DNA of 64,000 nt from an uncultured Bacilli bacterium. GTDB taxonomy: Bacteria; Bacillota_I; Bacilli_A; RF39; UBA660. The notes under the pieces were generated by a model. That model was not told the DNA's origin, ran no database searches, and worked only from the letters and a program-made list of their open reading frames with translations. A program made the translations under genes and the position numbers. Shown piece by piece: positions 7,595-18,263 of the stretch (position 1 is its first letter; each line of letters starts with the position of its first letter). The stretch lies in NCBI GenBank assembly GCA_934085585.1, contig CAKOHI010000004.1, forward strand, positions 55,760 through 119,759, in the 5' to 3' direction.

Positions 7595-8194
7595 TTGGAA
7601 CATTATTTTACAAACAATGAAAATCTAAAAAGTGAGTTAAGAAAACTAGTATATAAATATGAAGATAAAACTTTAGAATTTTTTAGTGATAATGGAGTTT
7701 TTGCTAAAGATAAAATAGATTATGCTTCGAGGTTATTAGTTGAGACATTTATAAAAGAGAAATATAATGAAAATGGTAATGGAGTTATACTAGATGTTGG
7801 TTGTGGATATGGATTCATGGGTATAACAGTAGGAAAAATATTAAATAGAAAAGTTGAATTAGTAGATATAAATAAAAGAGCGCTTCATTTAAGTGAAAGA
7901 AATATAAAATTAAATGAAGTTGATGGGAAAGCATACGAAAGTAATGCTTATGATTGTGTAAAAAATAAATATGAATATATAATAACTAATCCACCGATTA
8001 GAGCCGGAAAAGAAACAGTGTTAAATATTTTGAAGGGAGCTAAAGATCATCTTTTAGATAATGGTGAGCTGTGGTTTGTCATAAATAAAGACCAAGGTGC
8101 TAAATCGACAACAAATGCGTTAAAAGAATGTTATAATATAGAAGTTGTAGCAAAAAGTAAAGGTTTTTTTGTGTTTAAAGCAAAAACTAATTGA
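7595..8194 (+). CDS. RsmC/YbxB-like class I SAM methyltransferase
   Basis: Probable rRNA guanine-N2 methyltransferase. About 199 residues with motif I ILDVGCGYGFMG, the acidic end of strand 2 (VELVDINKRAL) and the catalytic NPPIRAGK motif of N-methyltransferases. The opening EHYFTNNENLKSE and the SDNGVFAKDKIDYASRLL segment match YbxB, which precedes rpoB in Bacillus too. The start is the TTG at 7595 with AGGGG nine bases upstream; the ATG at 7562 lies in the promoter. Its stop codon lies inside the -35 box of the rpoB promoter. Confidence 0.85.
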   Translation: MEHYFTNNENLKSELRKLVYKYEDKTLEFFSDNGVFAKDKIDYASRLLVETFIKEKYNENGNGVILDVGCGYGFMGITVGKILNRKVELVDINKRALHLSERNIKLNEVDGKAYESNAYDCVKNKYEYIITNPPIRAGKETVLNILKGAKDHLLDNGELWFVINKDQGAKSTTNALKECYNIEVVAKSKGFFVFKAKTN

Positions 8195-8219
8195 CAAATT
8201 AACATTTTGGCTTTACAAT
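8191..8219 (+). promoter_or_regulatory. rpoBC promoter
   Basis: -35 TTGACA (8191-8196), 17 nt, -10 TACAAT (8214-8219). The -35 overlaps the last codons of the methyltransferase gene. The leader is about 75 nt. Confidence 0.8.
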
Positions 8220-8300
8220 TTTAAATTGGTGGCGTATTTATTTTTTTAAATAAAAGCGAAGAAAAAAATAGTCTTAAAAAATTGTGTATGGGGTGATATC

Positions 8301-11300
8301 GTGGCTTATAAAGTTAAAAAATTTGGTGACTATCGTGAAAGAAGAAGTTTTTCGAAGACGAAAAACGTTTTAGAGTTGAATGATTTATTAGAAGTTCAAA
8401 AGAAATCATACCAAGAATTTCTAGAAACAGGTATTAAAGAAATATTTGAAGATTTATTTCCAGTTGAAAGCTTTACTGGTAATATATCACTAGAATTTGG
8501 TGATTATTATTTTGATGAACCAAGATACTCTATAAAAGAAGCAAAAGAAAGAATGGTAAACTATGCAGCACCATTAAAGGTTGAAGCTCGTCTTTATATT
8601 CATGAAACTGGGGAAGTTAAAGAACAAACAATATTCCTAGGTGATATGCCTTTGATGACTGATGCGGGTACATTTATTATCAATGGGGCAGAACGTGTAA
8701 TTGTATCACAATTAGTTCGTAGTCCGAGTGTATATTTCAAAAAAGAAATTGATAAGAATGGACGTCATATTTTAGGTGGAGAATTAATACCTAATAAAGG
8801 AACCTGGCTAGAATATGAAACAGATGCTAGAGACGTTTTATATGTAAGAATTGATAGAACAAGAAAAGTAACTGTTACAACATTTTTAAGAGCTTTAGGT
8901 TTATCTAGTGATGAAGACATTTTAAGTATTTTTGGAGATAATGAATATATTAAAAATACTTTAGAAAAAGATTCAACTAATAATACAGATGAAGCTTTAA
9001 TTGAAATTTATGAAAAATTAAGACCTGGTGAACCAGCTACGTTAGATTCATCAAAGAACCAATTAATTACAAGATTCTTTGATAGATTCCGTTATGATTT
9101 AGCTAAAGTTGGTCGTTATAAATTTAATAAGAAATTAAATGTATTAGATAGACTTGAAGGTTTAACTTTAGCAGAACCATTAATAGATAGAAAGAAAACA
9201 CTTGCTAAATCTGGAGATGTTTTAACTAGAGAATTACTAGAAGAATTAAAACCATATTTTGCAAATGGGTTAAATGTTAAAGATATATTAATAAATGAAG
9301 AATTAGATGATTATAAAACTGTTCAAACAGTAAAAGTAGTTGATCCAACTGATAACAAAAAAACATTTAATGTTATTGGGGTAGATCAAAGTATTGATAT
9401 TAAACGTCTTACGATACCTGATGTTTATGCGTCTTTAAATTATTATATAGGTTTACATAAAGGAATAGGTACTGATGATGAAATCGATAATTTAGGAAAT
9501 CGTCGTGTTCGTCAAGTTGGTGAACTTATTCAAAATCAATTTAGAATTGGTATGGCTAGAATGGAAAGAGTTATTCGTGAAAGAATGACTACGCAAGAAC
9601 TTGATACCGTAACACCTAAAACATTAATTAATATTAGACCAGTTACAGCAGCTTTAAAAGAATTCTTTGGATCAAGCCAATTATCAAAATTCATGGATCA
9701 AATAAATCCAATTGCAGAATTAACAGATAAAAGACGTTTATCAAGTCTTGGACCTGGAGGGTTATCACGTGAACGTGCTGGTATGGATGTTCGTGACGTT
9801 AATGCGTCTCACTATGGTCGTATTTGTCCGATTGAATCACCAGAAGGTCAAAATATCGGTCTTATTACATCACTTGCAGGTTATGCTAAAATTAATGATT
9901 ATGGATTTATAATGACTCCATATCACAAAGTTGTAAATGGTGTTGTTACTGATGAAGTATGTTATTTAACTGCTGATGAAGAAAGAGGACATGCTATTAG
10001 TCAAGCTTCAGTAAAACTTGATGAAAATGATAGAATTATAGATGATGAAGTAGTAGCTCGTTATAATGGAGATACACTTTATGTAAAAAGAGAAAAGATT
10101 GATTATGTCGATGTTGCTCCGAGTCAAGTTGTTGCAATTACTACAAGTTGTATACCATTCCTAGAATTCGACGATGCTCATAGAACCTTAATGGGTGCAA
10201 ACATGCAACGTCAAGCAGTACCACTTCTTACTTGTGAAGCACCAATTGTTGGAACAGGTGTAGAATGTATAGCTGCAAGAGATTCAGGATCAACTATTGT
10301 TGCAAAAGCTGATGGTGTTGTTGAATATGCTGATGGCTTAAAAATTATAGTTAAAACTGCTGGTGGTAAAGATACATATCATTTAGCAAATTATGAAAGA
10401 AGTAACGCATCAAGTTGTATTAATCATCATCCAATTGTTAAAGCTGGGGATGTAATTAAACGTGGTCAAGTTATTGCTGATGGTCCATCTACAGATATGG
10501 GTGAACTTGCTTTAGGTAAAAACTTAACTGTTGCCTTCATGACATTTGAAGGGTATAACTATGAAGATGCTGTTATCTTAAATGAAAAATTAGTAAAAGA
10601 TGATGTTTATACATCACTTCATATATCACATTACGATATTGATTGTCGTGATACTAAACTTGGACCAGAAGAAATAACAAGAGATATTCCAAATGTTGGG
10701 GAAGATGCTCGTAAGAATTTGGATAGCAATGGTATTGTTAGAATCGGTACTGAAGTTAGAGATGGAGATATTTTAGTTGGTAAAGTTACACCAAAAGGTG
10801 TTCAAGAATTAACTAGTGAAGAAAAATTATTACATGCAATCTTTGGTGAAAAGACTCGTGAAGTTAGAGATACATCATTACGTGTAGAACATGGTGCTGG
10901 TGGTATTGTTCATGATGTTAAAGTTTATACTAAAGAAAACAGTGATGAACTTCCAGCTGGAGTATCAAAAATCATAAGAGTATATATTATTCAAAAACGT
11001 AAGATTCAAGTCGGAGATAAAATGTCTGGGCGTCATGGTAATAAAGGGGTTATTTCTTTAATATTACCTGAAGAAGATATGCCTTATTTACCAGATGGTA
11101 GACCAGTAGATGTTATGCTTAATCCATTAGGGGTTCCATCTCGTATGAATATCGGACAAATCCTAGAATTACATTTAGGAATGGCTGGTAAAAAATTAGG
11201 AGTTCATTATGCTACACCAGTATTTGATAGTGCAACTTGGGATGATATTTCTGAAGAAATGAAGGAAGCTGGTATGGCTCTGGATGGAAAAGTTGAATTA

Positions 11301-11927
11301 CGTGATGGTAGAACTGGAGAACCATTCGATCATAGAATTAACGTTGGTGTTATGTATATGGTTAAACTACATCACATGGTTGATGATAAACTACATGCAA
11401 GAGCAACTGGACCTTATTCACTTGTTACTCAACAACCTTTAGGTGGTAAAGCACAATTTGGTGGACAACGTTTCGGAGAAATGGAAGTTTGGGCATTATA
11501 TGCTTATGGTGCAAGTCATGTTTTACAAGAAATCTTAACTGTTAAAGCAGATGATATTACAGGTCGTGTTAAAGTTTATGAATCACTAGTTAAAGGTAAA
11601 ACAATTGACCAAGCTGGTGTTCCTGAATCATTCAGAGTATTAGTTAAAGAATTCCAAGCATTAGGTTTAGATGTTCAAGTCGTAGATAATGATGATAATG
11701 TTGTAGAATTCAAAGACATTGAAGAAGATGAAGATGATAATGAAGCATTTAGAATTGATGAAATTGATGTTACAACAAATGAACTTAATAATGAAGAAGA
11801 AAATTTAGAAGAAAATCTTGATGATTTTGATGATGGATTTGAAGATGAAGATGATTTAGATAGTCTTGAGTTTCCATGTGATGCCCTAGAAGAAGAAATC
11901 ATAGATGATGGGGAAGGTGAAGAATAA
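8301..11927 (+). CDS. rpoB: RNA polymerase subunit beta
   Basis: Catalytic subunit of RNA polymerase. 1208 residues from a GTG start with GGGGTGAT upstream. Conserved blocks include [38 protein letters not shown], the lysine-bearing [14 protein letters not shown] and [23 protein letters not shown]. In the rifampicin region, Lys463 and Asp476 occupy E. coli positions Gln513 and His526, and Ile468 that of Asn518. Residues after about 1135 form a highly acidic tail rich in Asp and Glu. The stop codon shares one base with rpoC. The upstream neighbours are not the usual rplJ-rplL. Confidence 0.98.
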   Translation: MAYKVKKFGDYRERRSFSKTKNVLELNDLLEVQKKSYQEFLETGIKEIFEDLFPVESFTGNISLEFGDYYFDEPRYSIKEAKERMVNYAAPLKVEARLYIHETGEVKEQTIFLGDMPLMTDAGTFIINGAERVIVSQLVRSPSVYFKKEIDKNGRHILGGELIPNKGTWLEYETDARDVLYVRIDRTRKVTVTTFLRALGLSSDEDILSIFGDNEYIKNTLEKDSTNNTDEALIEIYEKLRPGEPATLDSSKNQLITRFFDRFRYDLAKVGRYKFNKKLNVLDRLEGLTLAEPLIDRKKTLAKSGDVLTRELLEELKPYFANGLNVKDILINEELDDYKTVQTVKVVDPTDNKKTFNVIGVDQSIDIKRLTIPDVYASLNYYIGLHKGIGTDDEIDNLGNRRVRQVGELIQNQFRIGMARMERVIRERMTTQELDTVTPKTLINIRPVTAALKEFFGSSQLSKFMDQINPIAELTDKRRLSSLGPGGLSRERAGMDVRDVNASHYGRICPIESPEGQNIGLITSLAGYAKINDYGFIMTPYHKVVNGVVTDEVCYLTADEERGHAISQASVKLDENDRIIDDEVVARYNGDTLYVKREKIDYVDVAPSQVVAITTSCIPFLEFDDAHRTLMGANMQRQAVPLLTCEAPIVGTGVECIAARDSGSTIVAKADGVVEYADGLKIIVKTAGGKDTYHLANYERSNASSCINHHPIVKAGDVIKRGQVIADGPSTDMGELALGKNLTVAFMTFEGYNYEDAVILNEKLVKDDVYTSLHISHYDIDCRDTKLGPEEITRDIPNVGEDARKNLDSNGIVRIGTEVRDGDILVGKVTPKGVQELTSEEKLLHAIFGEKTREVRDTSLRVEHGAGGIVHDVKVYTKENSDELPAGVSKIIRVYIIQKRKIQVGDKMSGRHGNKGVISLILPEEDMPYLPDGRPVDVMLNPLGVPSRMNIGQILELHLGMAGKKLGVHYATPVFDSATWDDISEEMKEAGMALDGKVELRDGRTGEPFDHRINVGVMYMVKLHHMVDDKLHARATGPYSLVTQQPLGGKAQFGGQRFGEMEVWALYAYGASHVLQEILTVKADDITGRVKVYESLVKGKTIDQAGVPESFRVLVKEFQALGLDVQVVDNDDNVVEFKDIEEDEDDNEAFRIDEIDVTTNELNNEEENLEENLDDFDDGFEDEDDLDSLEFPCDALEEEIIDDGEGEE

Positions 11928-14900
11928 TGATAGATGTTAGTAAATTTAAAGGAATTAAGGTAAGCATTGCTTCACCTGAAAAGATTCGTTCATGGTCTTA
12001 TGGGGAAGTAAAAAAACCTGAAACAATTAATTATCGTACCCTTAAACCTGAAAGAGATGGTCTATTTTGTGAAAAAATATTTGGACCAACTAAAGACTTT
12101 GAATGTTCATGTGGGAAATACAAAAGATTAAGATATAAAAATATTGTATGTGATCGTTGTGGTGTTGAAGTTACTCGTTCAAAGGTAAGAAGAGAAAGAA
12201 TGGGGCATATTGAACTTGCTGCCCCTTGTTCTCACATTTGGTTCTTTAAAGGTGTTCCTTCAAAAATGGGACTTGTTCTAGATATGTCTCCGAGAGATTT
12301 GGAAGAAGTACTATATTTTGTAAGTTATGTAGTAATTGATCCAGGTGCAGCACCTTTGGAAGTTAAACAAACTTTATCTGATAAAGAATATCGTACTTAT
12401 TATGAAAAATATGGTAATAGTTTTAAAGTAGGTATGGGAGCTGAAGCTATTAAAGAATTATTAAAACAAGTTGATATTGATAAAGAAGTTGAAGATTTAA
12501 GAAAAGAACTTGAAAATACAACTGGACAAAAAAGAATTCGTCTTGTTAAAAGACTTGATTGTTTAGTTGCATTCCAAGAGTCTGGAAATAAACCTGAATG
12601 GATGGTACTTGATGTGTTACCAGTTATTCCACCAGAATTAAGACCTATGATTCAACTTGATGGTGGTAGATTTGCTACTTCAGATTTAAACGACTTATAT
12701 CGTAGAATTATTAATAGAAATAATCGTTTGAAGAAATTACTAGAATTAGGGGCTCCAACTATTATTGTTCAAAATGAAAAACGTATGCTTCAAGAAGCTG
12801 TTGACTCATTATTTGACAATGGTAGAAGAGGAAGAAGTATTACTGCAGCAAGTAATAGACCACTAAAGAGTTTATCTAGTATGTTAAAAGGTAAACAAGG
12901 ACGTTTCCGTCAAAACTTATTAGGTAAGAGAGTTGACTATTCTGGTCGTTCTGTTATCGTTGTTGGACCAAATCTTAAAATGCACCAATGTGGTTTACCT
13001 AAAGAAATGGCTATTGAATTATTTAAACCACATGTAATTAATGGCATTGTAGAAAGAGGTCTTGCTCACAATATTAAAGGAGCTAAAAAATTAATAGAAT
13101 CTCGTGATGAATCAATCTGGGATATTGTTGAAGATGTAATTACTGAACATCCAGTATTACTAAATAGAGCCCCAACACTACATAGACTTGGTATTCAAGC
13201 ATTTGAACCAGTACTTGTTGGTGGTAAAGCTATTAGACTACATCCACTAGTTTGTGCAGGATTTAATGCAGACTTCGATGGTGACCAAATGGCTATTCAT
13301 ATTCCACTTTCTGAAGAAGCAAAAGCGGAAGCTAGAATATTAATGTTAAGTGCTAATAATATCTTAAATCCAAAAGATGGAAAACCAATCGTTACGCCAA
13401 GCCAAGATATGGTACTTGGTAACTGTTATTTAACTATTGAATATGCTGGTGAGGCTAATGAAGGTCATGTATATAAAGATCCTAATGAAGCTTTAATGGC
13501 TTATGAAAGAAAAGAAATAACTCTACATACAAGAATCGCTATTCCTGTAAATTCATTTAAATATAAATTATTTACTGATGAACAAAGAGATAAATATTTA
13601 GTTACAACTGTAGGTAAATTAAAGTTTAATGAAATATTACCTGATACATTCCCATATGTAGAAGAAGGTACTAAAGATAATATTGAAGGAATTACACCTG
13701 ATAAGTATTTCTTACCAATGGGGGCTAATATTCCTGAAGAAATAGCTAAAATGGAATTAGTTACTCCATTTGTTCAAAAGACTTTAGGTCAATTAATTGC
13801 ACAAGTATTTAAAAGATATAAAACTACTGAAACATCTATAATGCTTGATAAATTGAAAAACTTAGGTTTCAAATATTCAACTATCGCTGGTATTACAGTA
13901 TCTTTTGCAGACGTTGTAAGAAGTGAACATAAGGGTGAAATAATTGAAGCTGCTAAAGCAAAGGTAGATAAAATTAATAAACAATATCAAAGAGGTTTAA
14001 TTACTGATCAAGAAAGATATCAAAGTGTTATTGAAGTTTGGACTAAAGCAACTGATGATGTTAAGAATGAACTTAAAGCAATAAGTGAAAATGACTTTGA
14101 TAATCCATTATTCATGATGATGAACAGTGGTGCTCGTGGTAAGATTTCAAACTTTACCCAACTTGCTGGTATGCGTGGGTTAATGGCAAAACCAGATGGT
14201 TCAACTGTAGAAATTCCAATTACATCATCATTTATTGAAGGTCTATCTGTGTCTGAATTCTTCTTATCAACACACGGTTCTCGTAAAGGGGATGCTGATA
14301 CCGCATTAAGAACTGCAGACTCTGGATACTTAACAAGAAGACTAGTTGATGTTGCCCAAGATATAATTGTTAAAGAATATGATTGTGGTACACATCAAGG
14401 GCTAGTAGTTTATGACTTACTTAATGAAAAAGATAATTCAATTATTGAACCACTTGCTGAACGTATTTTAGGTAGATTTGCATCTAAAAGAATTGTTAAT
14501 CCAGAAACAAAAGAAGTTATTGTGGAAGCTGGTGAAATGATTAATGAAAATGCAGTTATTAAAATTACTAAAGCTGGTATTAAAAAGGTTGAAATTAGAA
14601 GTGTTCTAACATGTAAATCAAATAATGGGGTATGTCAAAAATGTTATGGACGTAACCTTGCAACTGGTAACTTGGTTGAAAAAGGTGAAGCTGTTGGTAT
14701 TATGGCTGCTCAATCAATCGGTGAACCAGGTACACAGTTGACCATGCGTACATTCCATACCGGTGGTGTTGCATCAGGTGATGATATCACTCAAGGGCTA
14801 CCAAGAGTTGAAGAATTATTTGAAGCACGTATTCCAAAAGGAAAAGCTACGATTGCTGAAGTTACTGGTAAAATTATTGGTATTGAAGAAAACAATGGTA

Positions 14901-15661
14901 AACATACAATTACTATTGAAAATGAAGCTGGATGCCATGAACACATTACAAATTACAATATGAAACTTCGTGTAGCTATCGGAGATGAAGTTGAGGCTGG
15001 AGATAAATTAACGGAAGGTGTTATTTCACCAAAAGAATTGCTTGCTGTAACTGATCCACTTACTGCACAAGAATACATATTGAAAGAAGTTCAAAAAGTT
15101 TATAAATTACAAGGCGTTGATATTTCAGATAAACACATTGAAATTATTTGTAAACGTATGATAAATAAGGTAAGAATTACCGATGCTGGAGATTCAGATT
15201 TTGTTGAAGGTTTGGCCGTATCATTAAGAGACTTTACTGAAGGTAATAAGCCAGTTATTATGGCTGGAAAGACACCTGCTAAAGGTAATCCAATTATGCT
15301 TGGTATTACTAAATCATCTTTGGAAACAGATTCATTCTTATCAGCTGCATCATTCCAAGAAACAACTAGAGTGTTAACTGATGCTGCTATTCATGGTAAA
15401 GTTGATAGACTTCAAGGTCTAAAAGAAAACGTTATTATTGGTAAACTAATACCTGCAGGTACTGGTTATAGTCAATATAATAATATTGATATAGAACTTG
15501 AAAAAGCTTTACTTAATGATGATGCACAAGAAGTTTTGGAAGAAAAATTAATGGATAATGATGATATAATATCTGATACTCAAAATATTATTGATGAAGC
15601 TGATGATTTTGATGAAGAAATAGATACTGAAGAAGAAATTAATGAAGAAGATGCTGAATAG
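11927..15661 (+). CDS. rpoC: RNA polymerase subunit beta prime
   Basis: Large catalytic subunit, 1244 residues. Visible landmarks: the N-terminal zinc ribbon ([20 protein letters not shown]), the bridge into the active centre, the metal-binding [12 protein letters not shown] near residue 446, the trigger-loop region ([22 protein letters not shown]) and the second zinc site ([14 protein letters not shown]). The last 45 or so residues are almost all acidic, like the tail of RpoB. The ATG overlaps the rpoB stop (TAATG), so translation is coupled. Confidence 0.98.
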   Translation: MIDVSKFKGIKVSIASPEKIRSWSYGEVKKPETINYRTLKPERDGLFCEKIFGPTKDFECSCGKYKRLRYKNIVCDRCGVEVTRSKVRRERMGHIELAAPCSHIWFFKGVPSKMGLVLDMSPRDLEEVLYFVSYVVIDPGAAPLEVKQTLSDKEYRTYYEKYGNSFKVGMGAEAIKELLKQVDIDKEVEDLRKELENTTGQKRIRLVKRLDCLVAFQESGNKPEWMVLDVLPVIPPELRPMIQLDGGRFATSDLNDLYRRIINRNNRLKKLLELGAPTIIVQNEKRMLQEAVDSLFDNGRRGRSITAASNRPLKSLSSMLKGKQGRFRQNLLGKRVDYSGRSVIVVGPNLKMHQCGLPKEMAIELFKPHVINGIVERGLAHNIKGAKKLIESRDESIWDIVEDVITEHPVLLNRAPTLHRLGIQAFEPVLVGGKAIRLHPLVCAGFNADFDGDQMAIHIPLSEEAKAEARILMLSANNILNPKDGKPIVTPSQDMVLGNCYLTIEYAGEANEGHVYKDPNEALMAYERKEITLHTRIAIPVNSFKYKLFTDEQRDKYLVTTVGKLKFNEILPDTFPYVEEGTKDNIEGITPDKYFLPMGANIPEEIAKMELVTPFVQKTLGQLIAQVFKRYKTTETSIMLDKLKNLGFKYSTIAGITVSFADVVRSEHKGEIIEAAKAKVDKINKQYQRGLITDQERYQSVIEVWTKATDDVKNELKAISENDFDNPLFMMMNSGARGKISNFTQLAGMRGLMAKPDGSTVEIPITSSFIEGLSVSEFFLSTHGSRKGDADTALRTADSGYLTRRLVDVAQDIIVKEYDCGTHQGLVVYDLLNEKDNSIIEPLAERILGRFASKRIVNPETKEVIVEAGEMINENAVIKITKAGIKKVEIRSVLTCKSNNGVCQKCYGRNLATGNLVEKGEAVGIMAAQSIGEPGTQLTMRTFHTGGVASGDDITQGLPRVEELFEARIPKGKATIAEVTGKIIGIEENNGKHTITIENEAGCHEHITNYNMKLRVAIGDEVEAGDKLTEGVISPKELLAVTDPLTAQEYILKEVQKVYKLQGVDISDKHIEIICKRMINKVRITDAGDSDFVEGLAVSLRDFTEGNKPVIMAGKTPAKGNPIMLGITKSSLETDSFLSAASFQETTRVLTDAAIHGKVDRLQGLKENVIIGKLIPAGTGYSQYNNIDIELEKALLNDDAQEVLEEKLMDNDDIISDTQNIIDEADDFDEEIDTEEEINEEDAE

Positions 15662-15673
15662 GCATCTTTTTTC
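15648..15673 (+). terminator. rpoBC terminator overlapping the rpoC stop codon
   Basis: AGATGC (15649-15654) pairs with GCATCT (15662-15667), followed by a T run; the rpoC stop codon lies in the loop. Confidence 0.8.
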
Positions 15674-15903
15674 TATTTTTTACTGAATAATTAATAGAAT
15701 TTCTGTAACTATATCATTTTATTTTTCTAGATACAGTTGAAATATTTCTATTTAATAATTTTGCCATTTCTTTAAAATTACTTATACAAGGTAAGATGTA
15801 TATAGCTTATATTTATTACTCCTTAATGTTTGACTAGATACTAACATAATATATGTACTTTTTTATTGAAATTTCAAGTATTGCACTTGTTATTATAAAT
15901 TAT
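15674..15903. other. Gene-free stretch with a possible transposase HTH remnant
   Basis: No convincing gene. On the minus strand 15714-15806 reads, between stops, NFKEMAKLLNRNISTVSRKIK, which resembles the N-terminal helix-turn-helix of IS30-type transposases. It is too short and lacks any flanking remnant, so I leave it as a hint of decay. Confidence 0.3.
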
Positions 15904-15931
15904 CAAATAAAAAAACAACCAAATCTGGTTG
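15904..15931 (-). terminator. Terminator of the HEFFH protein gene
   Basis: On the minus strand CAACCA-GATT-TGGTTG is followed by seven T. Confidence 0.85.
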
Positions 15932-16007
15932 ATTTATATTATAAAATATTATCGTAGCAACAATATGAGTCATTTACAAAAAAATTAGAAACAAATAATT
16001 ATGTTAA

Positions 16008-17045
16008 TTAGAAACTTCTTCCATATTGCTGTAAATTATTTTGTTGCATATTTTGTTGTAAATTATAGTAATAACCTACTGCATAACGATAATTATCATT
16101 AAATTTAAAGATAACTTGTTCCAAATGCTTTTTTAAAACAGGATCATTCTCCATTTGATATCTATTATTTAAATATTTGGCTAAAACTTTTAAATATTCT
16201 TGAACATTATAACAATCTACTTTCCTACCATTTTCTTTAAAATCAGTTAGTATTCTTTTAGATATATTTTCTAAAGTCACCCAATCTCCTTCTGTAGTAT
16301 ACTTTATAAATTTATCTTTTATTCTAAGCGGATCATATAAAATCCCATATAATAAATCGTTATAATAAACAGTTTCATTATCAGTTTGATATTTTGCCTC
16401 GAATGTATTTTGTGATAATCTATTATAATCACAGTCATAATTTGTAAATGCCTTTATAATGCACACTCCTAAAGGAAATAATTCACTATAACCATTTCCT
16501 ATACCATAATTATTTTTTATACTTTCAATTCCGTTTCCGTTAATTACTTGGTCCTTGACATTTTCATAATATGAACAATAAGCTGACATATCGGTTACAA
16601 TCTCATTAAATAATACTGATGCTTGTGAGTCATTTTGATCAGTTCTTGGATTTGACAAGTTTCGTTCATTTATTTTTCCCCCTACATTTAAAATCATTTT
16701 TTTAAAATTTGTATTTAGTCTTATTGTTTTGTTATTTAAAAGATTAGCAAATGCATGAAAAAATTCATGTCTCATATCTATTCTGTAATGATGGATATTA
16801 GTAGTATTTTTTAAGGGTGGTAAGATTACAACGACTTTTTTTACATATAACTTAAATTCACCATTATCCTCTTTAAAATCTATTTTAGGTACTGTAGCTG
16901 CTGTATGTGAAATATCAAGTCCTTCATTAGTAAATTGAACTTCTACCATGCTTTTAAAAATTTCAATTAACTGTTTAACTTGCTGCTCATCTTTACTTAT
17001 TAATTTAGCAACATCATATATAGCATTGTTTATTTCATTTTCCAT
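16008..17045 (-). CDS. Putative zinc metalloprotease-like protein (HEFFH)
   Basis: About 345 residues with HEFFH at residues 93-97 inside RIDMRHEFFHAFANLL, the form of a gluzincin active site, and a later FNEIVTDMSAYC that could supply the third Glu ligand. There is no signal peptide or membrane span, so it should be cytoplasmic. The C-terminus is rich in Gln and Asn (LQQNMQQNNLQQYG). I start at the ATG at 17045 with GGTGG five bases upstream. It stands alone under a strong promoter overlapped by a perfect palindrome. The family is not recognised; the fold assignment rests on the two motifs only. Confidence 0.6.
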   Translation of the reverse strand: MENEINNAIYDVAKLISKDEQQVKQLIEIFKSMVEVQFTNEGLDISHTAATVPKIDFKEDNGEFKLYVKKVVVILPPLKNTTNIHHYRIDMRHEFFHAFANLLNNKTIRLNTNFKKMILNVGGKINERNLSNPRTDQNDSQASVLFNEIVTDMSAYCSYYENVKDQVINGNGIESIKNNYGIGNGYSELFPLGVCIIKAFTNYDCDYNRLSQNTFEAKYQTDNETVYYNDLLYGILYDPLRIKDKFIKYTTEGDWVTLENISKRILTDFKENGRKVDCYNVQEYLKVLAKYLNNRYQMENDPVLKKHLEQVIFKFNDNYRYAVGYYYNLQQNMQQNNLQQYGRSF

Positions 17046-17093
17046 GTTTACCACCATTTAGTTTTTAAGCATTGGCTCATAAATAACTTCTAC

Positions 17094-17135
17094 CTTTCTA
17101 TAGAAAGTATATAATACCCCCCTTCCTGGTGTCAA
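17094..17135 (-). promoter_or_regulatory. Promoter with palindromic operator
   Basis: Minus strand -35 TTGACA (17130-17135), 16 nt, -10 TATATA (17108-17113). Just downstream lies the perfect 14-bp palindrome CTTTCTATAGAAAG (17094-17107), placed on the expected transcription start, a typical repressor position. The spacer contains an unusual run of six G. Confidence 0.65.
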
Positions 17136-17571
17136 GTTAATTCCCGCAGAAATATTCTATAATGTAAAACTTATGTACTGGTAAAAACAAAAAAGAAACT
17201 ATGTGAAAGAATATGAAGTTATTACTAAACTTTCTACTACCTAATGATTAGAAATAGGTATCCTTTATAAATGGTAAAAAAAATCATAAAACTATTTCAA
17301 AGAAAATTAAATAAAAATTTGAAATATATCATAAAAATTATCTTTTTCCTAGATATATCTGGTTAAATGCTCAAATCAAATTAATTGTCACTGATATGGC
17401 ATTATCATGCACTTAATTTATTTAACAATAGAATCGCTTGTAAATGATATTATAAGAATGTACAAAAAATGTAATATAAAAATGCACAATATTGTACATT
17501 CTTTTTGTTATACTTTTATAGATTTAGGGGGTATAATATGAAATAAATAAATTAAAGCAAGAGGTATTGTA
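17136..17571. other. AT-rich gene-free stretch with a long-loop inverted repeat
   Basis: No gene is supported. AGAATGTACAA (17455-17465) is repeated in inverted form as TTGTACATTCT (17492-17502), followed by TTTTG, either a weak terminator or a protein-binding pair of half sites. A TATAAT box at about 17533 with GGGGG before it could drive the decayed frame at 17572. Confidence 0.4.
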
Positions 17572-17847
17572 ATGAAAACAACTATTTAAAGTGGTGATAT
17601 TTTAGAAGAAAAAGCATTTATGCTTTCTAAAATATTTGCTAATAAGCTACCATTATTTGATTTTATTAATTCTTTTTTTGATTATATAAATTATGGTTAT
17701 CAGATGATTGATAGAAAAGTTAATGTATTAAAATTAAATAATGATAATTGGGTTATTAATTATGATGATAAAGATAGTGTTTGTTTAAATATATGTGGTA
17801 TTTATCAAATCATAATTAATGATATTACTTTTGAAAAAGTAGTTTAA
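17572..17847 (+). pseudogene. Small unknown gene with an in-frame stop
   Basis: An ATG at 17572 has a good site (AAGAGG) upstream and is in frame with a 75-codon open stretch from 17620 to 17847, but TAA at 17587 interrupts it after MKTTI. The ATG at 17620 has no clear ribosome site. Reading through gives SGDILEEKAFMLSKIF... ending ITFEKVV. No family recognised. A single base change from AAA or CAA would explain the stop. It precedes another broken gene. Confidence 0.5.
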
Positions 17848-17893
17848 GTAGGTCGATGATGTCGGCCTAAATTAAATTGAAGGGACGAAAATT

Positions 17894-18263
17894 ATGAATT
17901 ATTATAATGAAATAAAAACAGAAATAATAAATAATGAAATAACTAAAAAAATTAAGGATTATTTAAAAATAAAAGTGATTTAACAACATATTATAATGTA
18001 GGTAAACTACTTAGTGAAGCTGGTAAGCATTATGGTGAAGGTATATAGAAGAATATTCAAAAAAATTAAGTAAAGAATTAAATAAAAAATATGAAACAAG
18101 AACTTTATTTAGAATGTGTCAATTTTATTTGTTTGTAAATGACCAAAAAGTGTTACCATTGGTGTCACAATTGATAATGAGTTATTATTTACAATTATTG
18201 CCATTAAAAGATAAAGATAAAATATTAAATAAAAAACTTGAGTTTATTTTACCCAAGTTCTAA
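17894..18263 (+). pseudogene. Decayed DUF1016 (YhcG-type) nuclease gene
   Basis: Three reading frames join into one recognisable protein: MNYYNEIKTEIINNEITKKIKDYL, then after a shift near 17970 KSDLTTYYNVGKLLSEAGKHYGEG, then after a second shift near 18044 IEEYSKKLSKELNKKYETRTLFRMCQFY ... LVSQLIMSYYLQLLPLKDKDK. This is the N-terminal winged-helix domain of DUF1016 proteins (YxVGKxLxEAGKHYGxxIIxxyS...). The C-terminal PD-(D/E)XK nuclease domain is absent. Active relatives are restriction-like or toxin-like nucleases. Its end overlaps the terminator of the convergent capA-like gene. Confidence 0.75.
18226..18259 (-). terminator. Terminator of the HIT-CapA operon
   Basis: On the minus strand AACTTGGGT and ACTCAAGTT form a 9-bp stem with one wobble, followed by TTTTTATTT. 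The DNA belongs to the remains of the DUF1016 gene. Confidence 0.75.

Noticed and set aside
11675..11902. Minus-strand Ser-rich open frame opposite the end of rpoB
   Set aside because: It is the mirror of the acidic RpoB tail (GAA/GAT repeats read as Ser codons) and has no ribosome site.
15714..15806. Minus-strand fragment NFKEMAKLLNRNISTVSRKIK resembling an IS30 transposase HTH
   Set aside because: Only about 20 residues between stops, with no other transposase remnant or inverted repeat nearby.
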